A stretch of DNA of 64,000 nucleotides, from positions 2,553,501-2,617,500 of the forward strand of contig OX637394.1 in assembly GCA_951799425.1 (NCBI GenBank), written 5' to 3'. Position 1 is the stretch's first letter. Every line of letters begins with the position of its first letter. The position numbers and the translations under genes are program-made. A model generated the notes under the pieces. The model ran no database searches. It was not told the DNA's origin and saw nothing but the letters and a program-made list of their open reading frames with translations. The stretch is from Ilex aquifolium (lineage: Eukaryota > Streptophyta > Magnoliopsida > Aquifoliales > Aquifoliaceae). Shown here one piece after another: positions 36,196 to 56,857 of the stretch.

Positions 36196-39100
36196 TATTT
36201 CATAAAAAGAAACCAATCACCACCGAAAATGGTTGATAATTCAGCAAATCTCTTCCTACAACCAACTTCAAAACTTTGTATGTGTCAAACTTTCTATTCT
36301 TGAACTGTTTTCTCTTCATGATAGATTTTTTTAGGAGAATCTTGGATAATGGTATTCATTGTGTCGAACTTTGCGAGTTTAAACTTGAATCTGTCGAACT
36401 TGTTTTTTTAAACAAACTTAAAAAATTATTCAAACTCAACTCATTTAAAAAACAAGTTGACTTCGTGTCAAGTCCTATTTGAACTGAGTCCGAGCCAAAT
36501 CCGAATTATTTGTCTCGATTAACACCTCTAATCTCGGATATTGAAATCATTACCATGCCGATAAATTTTGAGATTGAATCTTAATTATGCACTAATAAAA
36601 CCCAAAAATGTAAACCGGTCATAAAACAATTTGGAATCAATCCCAAGTTTTTTAAATCCATCCTAAGTAATCCCATTGAATTTACGAATTTCGAATTGTT
36701 AGTAGCAAGTGTGGTGTCGATCCAAATAATTTGAGATCCATTCTAAATATTTTTTGTGTCAATCAAACTCGATTTCGTCAAATAATAATTGATCTGGCTG
36801 AATCATGATTTCTTGATTTTATGATTTAAAGGGAGAAAATAAAACGAAAGACACTCAAAGCATAAAGGTTGACTCTAAAGGCATTTATTTTCCTCTTTCT
36901 TTTCGTTTCCTTGCTGTCCGTGGAGGTGGAGGTCTTTGAGTCAAATTTGGCACACTCTTTAGACCAGCAACCAACTTTTAAGAAAGAACCTTTATAACTG
37001 CTAAACTTCATGGGACCTACCCTTGTAGTTGTGCTGTGTGAAGTTGCATTAGCACTGACAGAGGATCAACTGGTTCCACGTCTTTCCTCTCAACCACAAT
37101 ACCACACAGATCACAATACGTGTCAACATCAGATGGTGAGAATGTCTACTTCCTTAACCTACAATTTGAATTGAATCCGAATTCACTAATTTTACGGGTC
37201 TCAACCTGAATTCCGAGACCCCAAAGCTATAATATTGAAAATTATTATGTAAATATTGCATGTTTTTGGGGTTGCATGCGATTTAATTGTGTTGTTCTAA
37301 AATCTGTTGGGATCGACAGAGATACCTTAATCGATAGACAGTTTTCAAACGATTATTTATAAGAGATTCAAATGTTATGTTCCAAGACTTCTTTGGATAA
37401 AAAATAATGAACAAACACAAAGTACAATGAACTAATAAACAAAAATCTTTTATTAATTAAATCGAAGGGACTTCTGTTATAGAAAAACCGAATAAACAAC
37501 ATTGATTACAGCAATAACTGTCTCTTAAAAACTAATCTAAAACTACTCCTAAAAATATCCAGATCGTGAGTTTTCCTTTATCTTCTTCACTATATATCTT
37601 TTATAGCCACTGTCTTTGACGATTTTGTTTCTATCGACGATTACTGACGAGTAACCTCCAATTAGTTATTTATTTATTTTTCAAATATAACTGTGGTTGA
37701 TCATCACTCGCTCTCCTTCAAATTTTGCCGCATGACACTTTTTAAATGTGTTTGAGACGAAAAATATCTATACAGTGAATATTCCTAAAATTTGATATTT
37801 TACATCCAAACAAATTGGCTCAAGTTATAGCTCTCATTACAAGACACAATAGAATAAAGAAAATTAGGCACAATATTTGGGTAGGGTACAAAAAGTTTTC
37901 AACCAAGTAATTATTTGGTGAAAACATATAGTCGTGTTCTTATTTTGGTGTTGGATGTATAGATGCTCCAAATCTCCAACCCGAATACTTTTCGAATTCA
38001 AATCCTGCTAATTTATGGATTATGCCGTTGTACAACCCCATGCATGCAATCTCTCAAAACGACCCGAACCATATTTAATTACCTTCCATGAACAGAAGAC
38101 AAGCTTATCACCAACAGTATCATAGGCTCCCAATGCTCTTTCCCACAAGACAACGATTGATATACATACAACTCTGTATGGTACCTTTGACTCACTCTCT
38201 TTTTCCCACAAGACAGCATGGTTTTGTTTCTCCTTGGACTCGTAATATGCTATTCTGATACTACATGCATGGATCAATTATTGTAAAGGATTTAGCTGAT
38301 CCAAAAAGACTTTGAAAGGAGAGCAAATAACGGGGTATCAAACAAAATCGAGTCCTTAGAGTTGTAACTTCTATTTCTATATATATAAGCATGAAGTGTA
38401 TACTTTTCAAACAGTTGGTGTGCTGATCCATCCATCTTTGTCTCGAATGACCTGAAAAGATACAACTATTTAACTGATTATGTGTGCATTGCTTTGGAGT
38501 TAGAAGCACAAATCACCTTTGTGGACCATTCGTCTTCATCGTCCGTCTTGCCAACTAGACTCGATTAGATCGTTCTTGAGAATTCGTGACAACAGTGATG
38601 TTTAATTCAATACAGTAAATAAGAATCGTCTGGCTAAGCAGTGATGTGGAGGATAGTGGAAATTGAAATTATTGCATGCTAAACTGTACACTTTCCACTT
38701 GGGGAAGAAAAAAACTGTGCACTTTCTAACTTTGTATATTTCAAAAGAAAAATAATTTCCAATTTTGACTTTGTTTGTCGGCGGAAAAAACCTGCTCGAG
38801 TTGAAAATATTCCCAGATAACTTCTTGTCCCAGGAATAGGATCAAACCCAATCCAACCTTTTTCTCCCACATGACGTCTATTTTAGTCATAACAACCACT
38901 TGTTCCTCTATCTGGCCACAATTTGAGTCGGTCAAGAATCCTTCCATGACAAACCGATATTATTGAGATTTAAAAATTTGACTTAATTTGTTGATTGATT
39001 GCGACATGACGCAATAGAATGATTGTGACTTTTTCATTGAGATTTATCACTTGACATGTCATTTTTTTTTGTTCAATTGTTAGGAGTATTCGGGTCAGTT

Positions 39101-39513
39101 TACGTTCAATTCGACTAATTCATTTTCTGGCCTGATCAAAGACAGACCATTTATGTCGAGCTTTGTATATTTAAAGATGGTTAGGGCACATATGTATTAC
39201 ACTACCTGATCGTTCCGGACGTAATACGAACGGTGGCAAGATGTTGTGCATTCAGAGAGAAAATAAATATGACGACTCAACGATTAGACCGAAAGTTTAT
39301 CGAATATTCGAGATGAAGTCTTCTACGAAGAAAGATGTATTTATAAACTTCCAATGGTTACCAATGCAACCATTCAAACAGGAGACACAACATTTGACAA
39401 ACATTGTGTCTGTTGTCGATCCAAACTATCACCAACGGTTGTAACCGTTGCCTATCGTAACCGTCGTTGACCTCTTTCTCTCCTACCCGTACATGGAAAA
39501 ACACTACCGTTAA
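36196..39513. other. Gene-poor intergenic stretch
   Basis: Short open frames exist but none shows family motifs or splice support. A SINE-like remnant lies at about 39,062-39,160. Nothing else recognisable. Confidence 0.45.
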
Positions 39514-40049
39514 CAGTGGCGGATCCACAGTGGGGACAGTGGGGGCAGCTGCCCCCACTGGAATTTTAAAAGTTTTTGGGGAGTAAGTATAATTTTTAAA
39601 ATTTTAAAATTTATTAGAGATTTGCCCCCACTGAATTTTTTTTAAAAGATTTATAGGTAGTTATGATATTTTTGACAAATATATAGGTCACTTATAAATG
39701 TCAAAAAAATTCCTTTGAAAGGCTAAATGTCTCAATTATGTGTTAAATTAAATTATTTTGATTTGGTGTTTTTAATAGTTTTATTGTGATTGGTTAAGTA
39801 ATTCCTATACCAAAGTTTAGTTTAATAAAACAGTCATAGTTTGAACCAAATTTTTTGTTAGGTGATTAGGTCTTATAGATAAATTTATCGTGAACTTTTT
39901 TTGTCTCTTTTATATAACGCTCATGTATATGAGTTGTTATTTTAAATAGTGTTCTATTAATGAAATTATATTTTTGTGAACATTAATAATTTTAATATTC
40001 ATATGGTTTAAGTTGCCCTCACTGGACAAAATTTCTGGCTACGCCCCTG
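39514..40049. mobile_element. hAT-like MITE with CAGTGGCGGATCC end
   Basis: The left end CAGTGGCGGATCCAC is answered by the inverse of CAGGGGCGTAGCCAG at the right. The 8-bp flanks ACCGTTAA and CCAGTTAA match at 6 of 8. Subterminal GCCCCCACTG motifs recur near both ends. It is 536 bp and has no gene. Confidence 0.6.
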
Positions 40050-41014
40050 CCAGTTAATGTCCATGAGTTCCCTGACTTACGGTACCAAGTTGGAAAAGAT
40101 ATTATGAAATATAAGGAGGAGAGAAAAGATAGATGGAAAAGAGTCAGAAGATACATACAACAACTGAACATATCATGCAAGCCCAGGTTTTTACATTTAG
40201 TCTTAAAGAGCTTGAAGGACAACCAATTTTTGTAAATAATGTGAAAGTTAGTTTTGTACCTAATCTATTTTTTCGAGACTCTTATTAATCGAGACTAATC
40301 TGGGTGATAATACGCTGTCTAAACGCGGTCTTAATTTTGATAAAAAAAATGGAGACTTGAACAAAAAAGCTGTTTTGATCATCTTTGAACATAGTATGAT
40401 CAGAGATCTTGCTTTTGAACAGTGGATTCCATTAACTGGATGCTCTCTATATTTACATTAATACCTGGTTGACTTCTGTAGTAGGTTTCAACCATTTGGA
40501 AGACACCATAAGTGAGTTCTCCATTTCTGAGAGACAAGTGAAAGCATGAGAATCATCTTTTCAATGTGACAGATATTGGTGGCTACAGAGAGTATACATG
40601 CATTGACCAATGATCTTCTTGGAAATCATAATAATGCACAAATTATTGACATGAACTTTAGTTTTAGTCCTGTTGTTCTTGGGACAGTGGCACTATTTTT
40701 AATACCCCATATGAACTATCACTGAGGTAGCAAGACATGTGAAACAGGCTCCCCCTCTAAGATGTGGGACTACTGTTTGTTGTACCACTATATCATCTTG
40801 GTATTACAGTTATACATGGGGTATTGAGTTCAATGCATTACAACACAGGTGTTGTGTGATTAATTTTTGTTCTATATCTCATTAAGGCTAAATGATGTTC
40901 TTAATTGATGTTAGTTTTATTTTCTTCGAGTAGTTTAGTTTCAATTACTAATATATTTCTTATGTTTGTGCTAAAAAATATGTCCAAACTTTTAATAGTT
41001 TATATCAATTAGTG
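40050..41014. other. Intergenic, nothing recognised
   Basis: AT-rich sequence without a supported gene or element termini. Confidence 0.4.
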
Positions 41015-41427
41015 TCCAAGCAAGCAGTGCAGATGGGGGAACCTGAGGTATTTCTGGTGGTTTGCTGCCATGTTTGGGAAAGATTTTGGTGGTACAGGAT
41101 CAGAGAGGACTCCCGGTTTTGCGAATCAAGCATTCTTTGACTCTTTCTCATTGAGGGTTGTTGTTTTATTTTATTCCTGACTAGTTGGATGGGTTCAGCA
41201 AGGTTTGTCAGTGGTAAGGTGATTGCACTGTTGGGAAGTGATGGCAGGAGCCTGTTTTGTTTGGGTGATTTGGTTGAGAGGCTTAGAGAATAATTTTTCT
41301 TTGTTTTTTGTGTTTTGAAGGATTAAAGCCATGTATTGGGTGTATATAAGGATGGAGCTTTTCTATTCTCTTTGCTTCTTGTAATCTTTTGATTCATTCA
41401 ATAAAATTTTCTTTCTCCAAATATATA
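41015..41427 (+). mobile_element. Retroposed segment with 14-bp target duplication
   Basis: TATATCAATTAGTG occurs at 41001-41014 and again at 41428-41441. The 413 bp between end like a transcript 3' end: TTGTAATCTTTTGATTCATTC, AATAAA near 41,400, then an A/T tail. This pattern suggests a 5'-truncated LINE or a retroposed transcript. I cannot identify the source. Confidence 0.55.
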
Positions 41428-41441
41428 TATATCAATTAGTG

Positions 41442-43779
41442 AAATTTCTTTATCTGTATTTTTGCCCACACCAAATTGAAATCTAGACTCCACCTCTGAT
41501 AAAGCCTCTTTATTTTGTTATTTCACCATGTTTTATTATTTTGTAGAATTCCCGCGATCAATGGCTACAAAATAACTTAAAGACAAAAATAATTTGATGG
41601 TATATATGATATGAAAAAGTTATTTCTTCACACAATGGTGCTACACCATATACATGGTGGCATTGGGATTTGTACATTGGACCTTGTTTTTTTCTTGTCT
41701 ACCAGGTTTATGTCTTAAAGGTGATAGTCCCACAGAAAATATCTGAGACCATGAGAGGCCTCTTGGTGGAGCTACCAGTACCTAAGCGTGTGGAGAGAGA
41801 GAGAGAGTCTGAAAGCCCCAATGAAGAAGGATTCTAGGTATCAATCCAATAATTTTTCAACTGACTGATAGAAGTCAAAGGATATAAATAGCCCCATGGC
41901 ATTATAGAACTTGATAATCAAATTACCATATGATTTATTTTTTGTCAAAGCAAATTCAGCTTGTCATATTCTTGATTGGGTCTCTCCACAAGCACGGATA
42001 AGATTGCTCTGCATACATCTGTGATCCGTTATAAAAGGAGTCTCGTGCACTTTACAATCTGCCAAGACAAAGGTGAAAGAAACTACCACTTCTTCTGTTA
42101 TTATTACTTCACATGCTCTTGCATTATCTTTTCATCATAATGTCAAGAATGTCAACTACCATACATCTATCCTTAATTTCTTGGCTAGCTGCTGCAAAGG
42201 TATTCCTCTCTTGTCTTTCTCTTGGGAACCTTTTGAATATCCTTTTTGCTTGTACATTCCTTTTCTTAAATTAATGCCACTCGGCTTTGTCCCTCTTTAA
42301 CATTTTGTGTATCAGAGAATCCAGATGACCCACCTTCCATAACTCCTTTAATAGATTCACAAGACCATATGAGCTATGGACAAAGCCATTGGACTAGAAC
42401 TTTATAAGGTATCGGTGGTCCAAACTCCAAAGGCAATGAAATACTTGGTGGATCAATCTTCTGATGATCTTGGGAGGCATCAGTTACAATACCACACATT
42501 CCAACTTTAGGAACATTGCATATCGCCATACAAGCTATATTGACCCTACGTACCCTAGGCATGGGTATGTGATATATCACTCTCAAACACAATCGTGGGT
42601 CGGTCACCTTTGGTCTTTTTTATCTTTCTATTTGAAGGATAATGATCGATCGATGCTCGGATGATCGTAATCCTAGCAAGTGGCTGTGGGTGTATCTTCT
42701 TGATGCTTAGAACATTCTGTACTGCCAAAAATAACCCAACTCGATCAAAAAAACATATGAAAAACGTTCATTTTCTCTTGTTTGACGATAGTGGTGTAGT
42801 TTGTGTTATGATAAGTTCATCAAAATGCATAGCTTATCTCAAAAGAATCTTTGTAACTGATCAACCACCTTCTTCGATCTGCTAAGATTTTCCATTTCTC
42901 TCATAGGTCTGTATCAGGATTCTTGTGGTGTAATCCGTCCAATTAGTCTACGTTTTTTTATTGTACTGTAGTATCATTATCCATCCAACCGTTACGATTA
43001 ATTAAGTCTCTAGATTAAGTCTAAATAATATTTTTCTTCTCGTTTTTTAGAAAGTAAGTCTCAAAATGGCTTTCAACATCTTTCATTTTCCAAAACAATT
43101 ATCTCAAAGCATTTTCATCAAGATGTCAAGTCCTTGATTCAAATTTATTACAATGTTAAACGCTGTAATAAGTACTACTCGTGAATTAAACATAAAATAC
43201 TGTACCTTTGACTTTGAGTTTGAGCTGTTTGATGTTGAAGAAATTTCACACCAATTCATTATTTTCAGATAAACCTTTTTCTGACTTTATTTGATAGTTA
43301 TTACCTTTTAAAACGTCTCAAGCCTCTCATACCTGCAACGTAATCGCTTGGAACCATAACCACTTTGATAATCAATACTTATACTATTGATTCATTCCGA
43401 GATTTACGTGTACGAGATATCTTTTACGTTCAAAATTCTTCAAATCTGCATTTTTCATCCAACACAAGATAAGTCTAAAATGAGACGAGGGGATTTCTAA
43501 AATAAAAAAAAATCAATTGGAAATGAAAAGGTGGGAATCTCAAAAGAGATAAGGAATGAAAAAGCAAAAGAAAAAGGCAACATAATGACAGGAGGTCAAA
43601 ATTAAAGGGAATGGAGGAAGGTGTGGGGAATATGGGATGAATGATGGACTTGTTCATATATGATTGGAAAGGAAGTGTGTGGTTGTCATTAGATATAAGT
43701 AAATATGGATTGCTGCTTCGTTGGAATTAGCTTTAGAATCAAAACAAAGAGAGACACTTTTAGCCTATGGATGATCATA
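41442..43779. other. Gene-poor intergenic stretch
   Basis: Open frames of 60-77 residues occur near 42,073-42,885 on both strands but overlap each other and show no family motif. No supported gene. Confidence 0.4.
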
Positions 43780-44029
43780 TCTATATAATAAAGTAGTTAG
43801 ATGTCTTTGTCTTTAACTTTTCGCGGCTCAGATCATTTTTAAGTTTTTGATCCAACGATTCTAATTAATCTACATTCCTACAGGACTCTATTACATTCAT
43901 TTTATCTCTCCTCATCCCCATTCAAACCATTGGAGAGATATCTACATCCTTACAGGACTCTACTACATTCTTTTTTATCTCTCCTCATTTCCATTCAAAC
44001 CATGGGAGAGATTGACTTGGACAATTATA

Positions 44030-44044
44030 CACACACACACACAC

Positions 44045-44099
<55 letters not shown>
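44030..44099. repeat. AC then AT microsatellite
   Basis: About eight AC units followed, after GAT, by about 26 AT units. Confidence 0.95.
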
Positions 44100-44102
<3 letters not shown>

Positions 44103-44542
44103 AAAATAAAATATATCTAAACTCTATTAAAACTCTAATAATAAGGATTATCTCTAAAAAAAAATATAAGTTCATTAACATATGCCGTCATATTTATATA
44201 TTTATATTGATATCTATATCTATATATATAATTCAATTTATATAATAAACAGTTCAAACGCGTAATTTAAAATTAACAAAATAATAGTACAATAACAAGG
44301 ATTATCGCTAACAAAGTATAGGTTTATTAACATATGTTTAATAAACGGGTCATATTCGGGTGATACCTGTCAACCCGTTTAAATAAATTTAATATAATAA
44401 TAAATTATATATATATAAAATAATGAATGAGTAAAGAAAAAAAAATAAAGAAAACATTTAAAAAAAAAAAAGCATATCAATAGTAGGAAAGTGAAGTTTT
44501 GAGTCTTGAGGCATTGAATTGTCTTTTGGCCCTTTTCTTTGA

Positions 44543-44593
44543 ATCCCACATCGACAAGGAGTGGAGAGGGGAGACTTCAGTTGCTTATAAAAA
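44543..44593 (+). promoter_or_regulatory. snRNA-type promoter-like pair: USE and TATA
   Basis: ATCCCACATCG at 44543-44553 matches the plant snRNA upstream element RTCCCACATCG. TATAAAAA follows 32 bp later at 44586, near the spacing used by RNA polymerase II snRNA genes. The sequence after it does not resemble U1, U2, U4 or U5 RNA, so it may be a chance or TE-borne motif. Confidence 0.3.
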
Positions 44594-46054
44594 GGGTAGT
44601 GAACTTCTCATTTTAACCAACATTTGTGGTGTGATTTTCACATGAACTGTTGGCTGGAATTCCTTCAATTGAGGAAAGTACAGTTGGAAGCAAATAAATG
44701 GAGTGTAAAAATTTATTAAAATAATATTTTTTTTTATTTTTTTGTAAATGGGTTAAACGAGTCGTGCCGTGTTACCTATTTATTAAATGGTTCGTGTTCG
44801 TGTTAAAATTTTTTAAATTTTTTTATCGGTTTACTCAATTATCGGTTTGACGTGATTATGATTAAAATTCGAATTTAGCTAAATTTGATTGTCAAGTATA
44901 AAGTATATATTTTTGTTTAAATTTAACTTTGCTTGAATTTTACGAATATTCAAAGTTGAAGTCAAAATTGAAATTGATTGTAAAAATAATAAAGAATAAT
45001 TAAATTATATAGTAAGTGAGAATATGCTATGCTATGAAAAAATCTGTATTTAAATTATATGGGTTAAAATACAAATTTTTAAGTTTATATACAACAAAAA
45101 AATTTAAAATTTAAGGTCAATTTCATGTTGGTTTAATCAACAACAAATAATATTAAACACGACATGAACCTTAAATTGTAAATTAATATATATTTTTATC
45201 ATAAATTGACATTTAATTTTGTCCAATTTATATTCAACTTTGTCAAATTAATATCAAATTAATTTTTATTGCTATCAAATTAATATTAAAATTCATTCAA
45301 TCAATTTTTTGGGGGTACTAAATTATATCAATTTTTTGGGTACTAAATCAAATCTTATTTTATTTTATTAAATTTTTAATTTTTTTGGGTACTCAAGTTG
45401 GAGAAAGGAAATTATAAAAATAATAATTTTTTTGGGATAAAATCATCACTTTACGTTAGCAATATTGAAGGAAGGGAGACAAATGGGTCTCTGTGTAATA
45501 AATTTTAAATTTTGGGGATTTCCGTGTTATTTATAAAATATCAGGGGGTGTCTTCATAATATTGTCAAAACTCAGGGGAAGTCCGTATTTTTTTTCTTAT
45601 TTTTTAATTAGATATTAATTTATTATTATTTTATCATAAAAACTTGAATTATTATATTTTGAATTATTACATGGAGATAGGGTGGATTGAAAATATGGTG
45701 ATTAAGTTTATAATTATATTCTATTATTGGATTGAGTGGTGGTAAATGTGATAAATTTTTGAGTCTTATAAATGAGAAAAATTTTATTTATTACTTAAAA
45801 ATTGTAAATTTCAATGGATTATGTTAATATTATTTTTTTTCGGAGGCATTTGTATATATGGTGTTGTTTTGAAGAGTTGTATATATTTTTACGACAGTTC
45901 TATTAATATGGAGGATATGATCGGCGATATATTTCGAGTCATTTTAAAATAAGAATTGGTATGAATATTTTTTGCCCATTCTTTTTGAATTTGAACAATT
46001 GTGTAAGAATTTTTTGTTTGTTATATAGTGCCTTCAGGCACGGGTAATGACTAG

Positions 46055-46786
46055 TAGTTATATAAAACTTTTATCATTGTATAGACCAACACATATGTGA
46101 ACTTGAGGCCAATGTGTTTTATTGACTAAAACATGGTCAACATTATTTATACTTACAAGAGTTCGGGTCGTTCTCTAGATGTTTATGAATAATAGAGAAT
46201 AAACGGACACAAATAATGAATAGAAAAGTAAGAGAAATCATGTCTTATAATGCATAAGTGCGAAAAAATGAAAAAAAAAAAATCAATCATGCATATTACT
46301 GATGTTCTTGATATGTATAGATATACTTAATCTAGATCATGCCTTATCTGGTTGGTGAGAAATCATCGTTTCCAAGTCAACTGTTGAATATGAAAAGCTG
46401 GTAGTGGCACCCACCCTCGTAATATTCTCTTGTGCCCTGAAGAAGTCCAGTGCTTGCTACTAAAAACCCAATATTTGACTTAACATGACATGGCCTCGTT
46501 CGGCCCATCATCAAGTCCAGAGACCTCAGCCCCATCATCAGGCCCAAACACTCGCCAATCTTCCATCCACAAGATTTTTAAAAAGGAAATTTGGAAACAA
46601 GTCCTCTATATGGACTTGTTTGGATTTAAATCCGTTCAGAAGATTTATTTGTTATGAAGTCTGTTTTTTGTCAATTTTATCAAACTATCCATTTCTTTTA
46701 GAAAGTGAAGTAAAACTAAACATTAAAAAATTATCTATCATATCTATCTATATCCATATATAGCTTAAGACTATATTTTTCTTATA
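46055..46786. other. Intergenic spacer between Helitrons H and F
   Basis: No supported gene. A 92-residue open frame (46485-46763) has no family features. Confidence 0.4.
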
Positions 46787-47297
46787 TCTATATAATAAAG
46801 TAGCTTACAATTCAAATTTCAAAAGATAAACAAAATGATTTTTGTTTTTCGCGGTTCATATCGCTTTAAATTTTACTTTAAAGTTAATCTAATGACTAAT
46901 ATTAACACCCTAAATTTAATAGGAAAAATAGGGCCCTAATGGCGTGTTTGAAGTGACTTTTTAAAAGTATTTCTAGAAATTATTTCTTATAAGTACTTTA
47001 AAAAAAAAATAGTGTTTGAAACCGTTCCACCACTACCTCTACCACCAGCACCACTACCGCCACCACCACCGCCATCACCACCGTCGTCGCCGCCACCACA
47101 GTCATTGTCACACACCACAATCATCACCATCTCCTACCACCACCACCTCTCACCCACACTACAACCGATGCTTAAATTCATTTATCTTTCCTCTATGTTT
47201 GTGATTTGATTTTGGATATGAATAATCCAAAATACAAATATGTTTATTGCTTACTATTTTTTATTACTCTGTGCCTTCAGACACAGTCAATAACTAG
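46787..47297 (+). mobile_element. Helitron copy F, complete non-autonomous
   Basis: It starts TCTATATAATAAAGTAGC and ends with the hairpin GTGCCTTCAGACAC (one mismatch), spacer and CTAG at 47294-47297, between A and T. It is the shortest complete plus-strand copy of the small family, with a trinucleotide tract of only about 47,025-47,150. Confidence 0.85.
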
Positions 47298-47304
47298 TAT
47301 ATAT

Positions 47305-47760
47305 ATATAGTAACATTAAAAATACAAAATAATAACATTTAAATACAAAAAAAAATTATCATTTAAACATAAAAAATAATACCATTTAAACACAAAAAAA
47401 TAGTAACATTTAAACATAAAGAAATAGTAACATTCAATATTAATATTTTAAAAAAAATAACAATAGTAACATGTTCAACAAAAATAATAACATGTTCAAC
47501 AAAAACAGTAACATGTTCAACAAAAAAAATATAGCAATATGGAACATTGAACAAAATTGAAAATAAAAATAGTAGCATTCAAACCCATAACCAGATGAAG
47601 AAGCCTTCAATTCTTCAGCATCCAAAAAAATAACACTGAAAATGTAATAACATGCTCAATAAAAAAAAGTAACATAAAAAAAAAAAAGTTACATGGTTAA
47701 TTAAAAAAAAATAGTAACATGGTTAACGAAAAACGTAGTAACATGAAATATTGAAAATTT
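47305..47760. repeat. Tandem GTAACAT-based repeats
   Basis: Units of about 20-25 bp: AATAACATTTAAACATAAA type (47,325-47,430), AATAACATGTTCAACAAAAA type (47,456-47,535) and GTAACATGGTTAA type (47,640-47,752). They start a few bases after Helitron F. The same motif family follows Helitron D. Confidence 0.7.
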
Positions 47761-48940
47761 TTGTGGATTATTTATCAAAAAAATAAAAAATAAATTGGGG
47801 ATCAAACTAATAACACACTGAGCAAGTTTTTCAATTTTTTTCCGAAAATCAACAACATAGAAGTTCATGATGACCAGAACACAATATAAGATATGATAGT
47901 TGTTGATGATGTTCCAAACCCTACTGATTTTGATGCTATCAATGAAGAAATGATATTTAAGGAGAAATATTTGTTGTATTTGAGTGATGAGATAATATAA
48001 ATTTCAATTTCAATTTATGAGTGAATTAAGAGATAATAATTTCTAATTTAAGTAATTAATTTAAAGCTACTTTCAAGGTTTTTAAGGTTTCTATAATTGA
48101 ACAAAATAACATTGTTAATAGTATTTTTGAGATTTAAAAAAATAGTGGACTTAAGTACTTATTAGTAAGATAAAAAATGGATTTACCACCAAATAAGTTT
48201 ATTTGACGGACTCAAGTCATTATAAGTCCATCCAGGAAGACTCAGCCCTAATTTTCATTTTTTAAAATTACTATTATTAGTTTTTAAAAAAAATTATGAA
48301 ACAATAAAACACCGATTAAGTTTAGGGGAAAGAAAGAAGCGTGGAGAAGAAAAAAAAATTAAAAAGTAAATAAAAACGCAACTTTAAGGATGAAAATAAG
48401 GGAGAATCATACTTTATACCTTAAAAAAATTTAAAAATTTTAATTTCTGCTCCCAATGGTTAAGTTTTTCATATCACACCCTCAATTTTTGTATGATAGT
48501 GAGAGTGTAATATTAAAAAAATAATCCTTAAGAGTCCAAATTAAAAACTTTAAAAATTTTCAAACTGCAAATTACGATTAAAAATAATAAGTAGTCTATA
48601 GTATCGAAAAAAAAAAAACTCTGGTATTATACCATCATTTACAATTCTTTTGAGTTTTTTTTATCACTTTTATGATGATTATTTATATCACTTTTTGTAT
48701 TACTTATCATTGATCCTAACATTAAATTATTTATAAAAATTATAAATATTTTTATTATAAAAATATGAATTAAAGAAACATGAGTGAGTCAAATGTGACA
48801 ATTCAAACTGCACGCGCGAGCCATCATATCATTGGGGGCTTCAGTCCTTTTCAACAAGAATTCCAAACAAACAACACCCCCCGCGCCCCCTCCTCCTCCT
48901 CCCCCCCACTCCACTCTCCTTTTACAATAATAACAAGTAA
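47761..48940. other. AT-rich sequence upstream of the NEK gene
   Basis: No gene is seen. The GC- and CT-rich stretch at 48,860-48,970 probably belongs to the NEK promoter or leader. Confidence 0.45.
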
Positions 48941-49661
48941 ACAACTCTCTCTCTCTCTCTGTGCGCGCGTGTGGGTTTGGGAGTTGGTAGAATTTGAAGT
49001 TTGAATTCCGCTTTCAGAATCGCTTTTGCTTTCTTTCTAATTCATTTGCCGCTCTTCTCTCACTTTCTTCCGCAGATTATGTAAAATATATAAACAATTA
49101 TATTTTAGACTCTTCCCTGTCTGTCTGTGCCTGTTACTTTTTGTCTCATCTGTGTTGTGTTTTGTGTGTATACCCCCCCTTCTCTTTCATTCTGCTCTGC
49201 TTGTCTACATACTTACTTTCTTCCATTGTTGCTCTCAACCGACATATCTTGGAATTTCAGGTACTTTCTTTTCTTTTCTTGCTTTTTTCCAATTATTTTC
49301 TTCTTGCTTCTTTTTGTTCGGTAACTTATTTGTTCTTGATTATTTCCTTCTTTCCCCACTATCTTTCCCTTTTTCTTGATGTTATTGTTTCGTATTTGTT
49401 TGATTGAGGGTTTTTTTTTACTATGATTGGTAGTCTTTCTCTGGTTCTTTATGCTCTTGGTTACTTGAAAAGAATGTTTGCTGTATTCTCTTTGCATTAG
49501 GATGTGCTAAAACATACAATGATGTTTGTGTAATAACGTGTTCAAGGAATGGACTATGGAGGGAGGGTTCATTCTTTGGTTCTTCTGAAATAACTATGCA
49601 GTCCTTCTGATTGAACTTAGTTATAATCTCCCTGTTCATTAACTTGGTTATATTTTTGCAG

Positions 49662-56857
<7,196 letters not shown>

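Larger units (their letters stand above)
43780..46054 (+). mobile_element. Helitron copy H, long composite element
   Basis: It starts TCTATATAATAAAGTAG after an A, keeps the TTTTCGCGG(C)TCAGATC stretch of the small copies, and ends GTGCCTTCAGGCAC, spacer, CTAG at 46051-46054 before T. At about 2.3 kb it lacks the CCACCG tract. It contains a duplicated stretch of about 75 bp near 43,870-44,010 (CTACATCCTTACAGGACTCTA type), an AC/AT microsatellite at 44,030-44,099 and a snRNA-promoter-like motif pair. I see no Rep/helicase gene. An alternative is two unrelated ends brought together. Confidence 0.55.

Noticed and set aside
42374..42607. 77-residue minus-strand frame
   Set aside because: Overlaps other frames, shows no family motif or splice support, and lies in a gene-poor stretch.
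49213..49497. Lys/Asn-rich minus-strand frame over the NEK leader
   Set aside because: It is the complement of T-rich leader and intron sequence.
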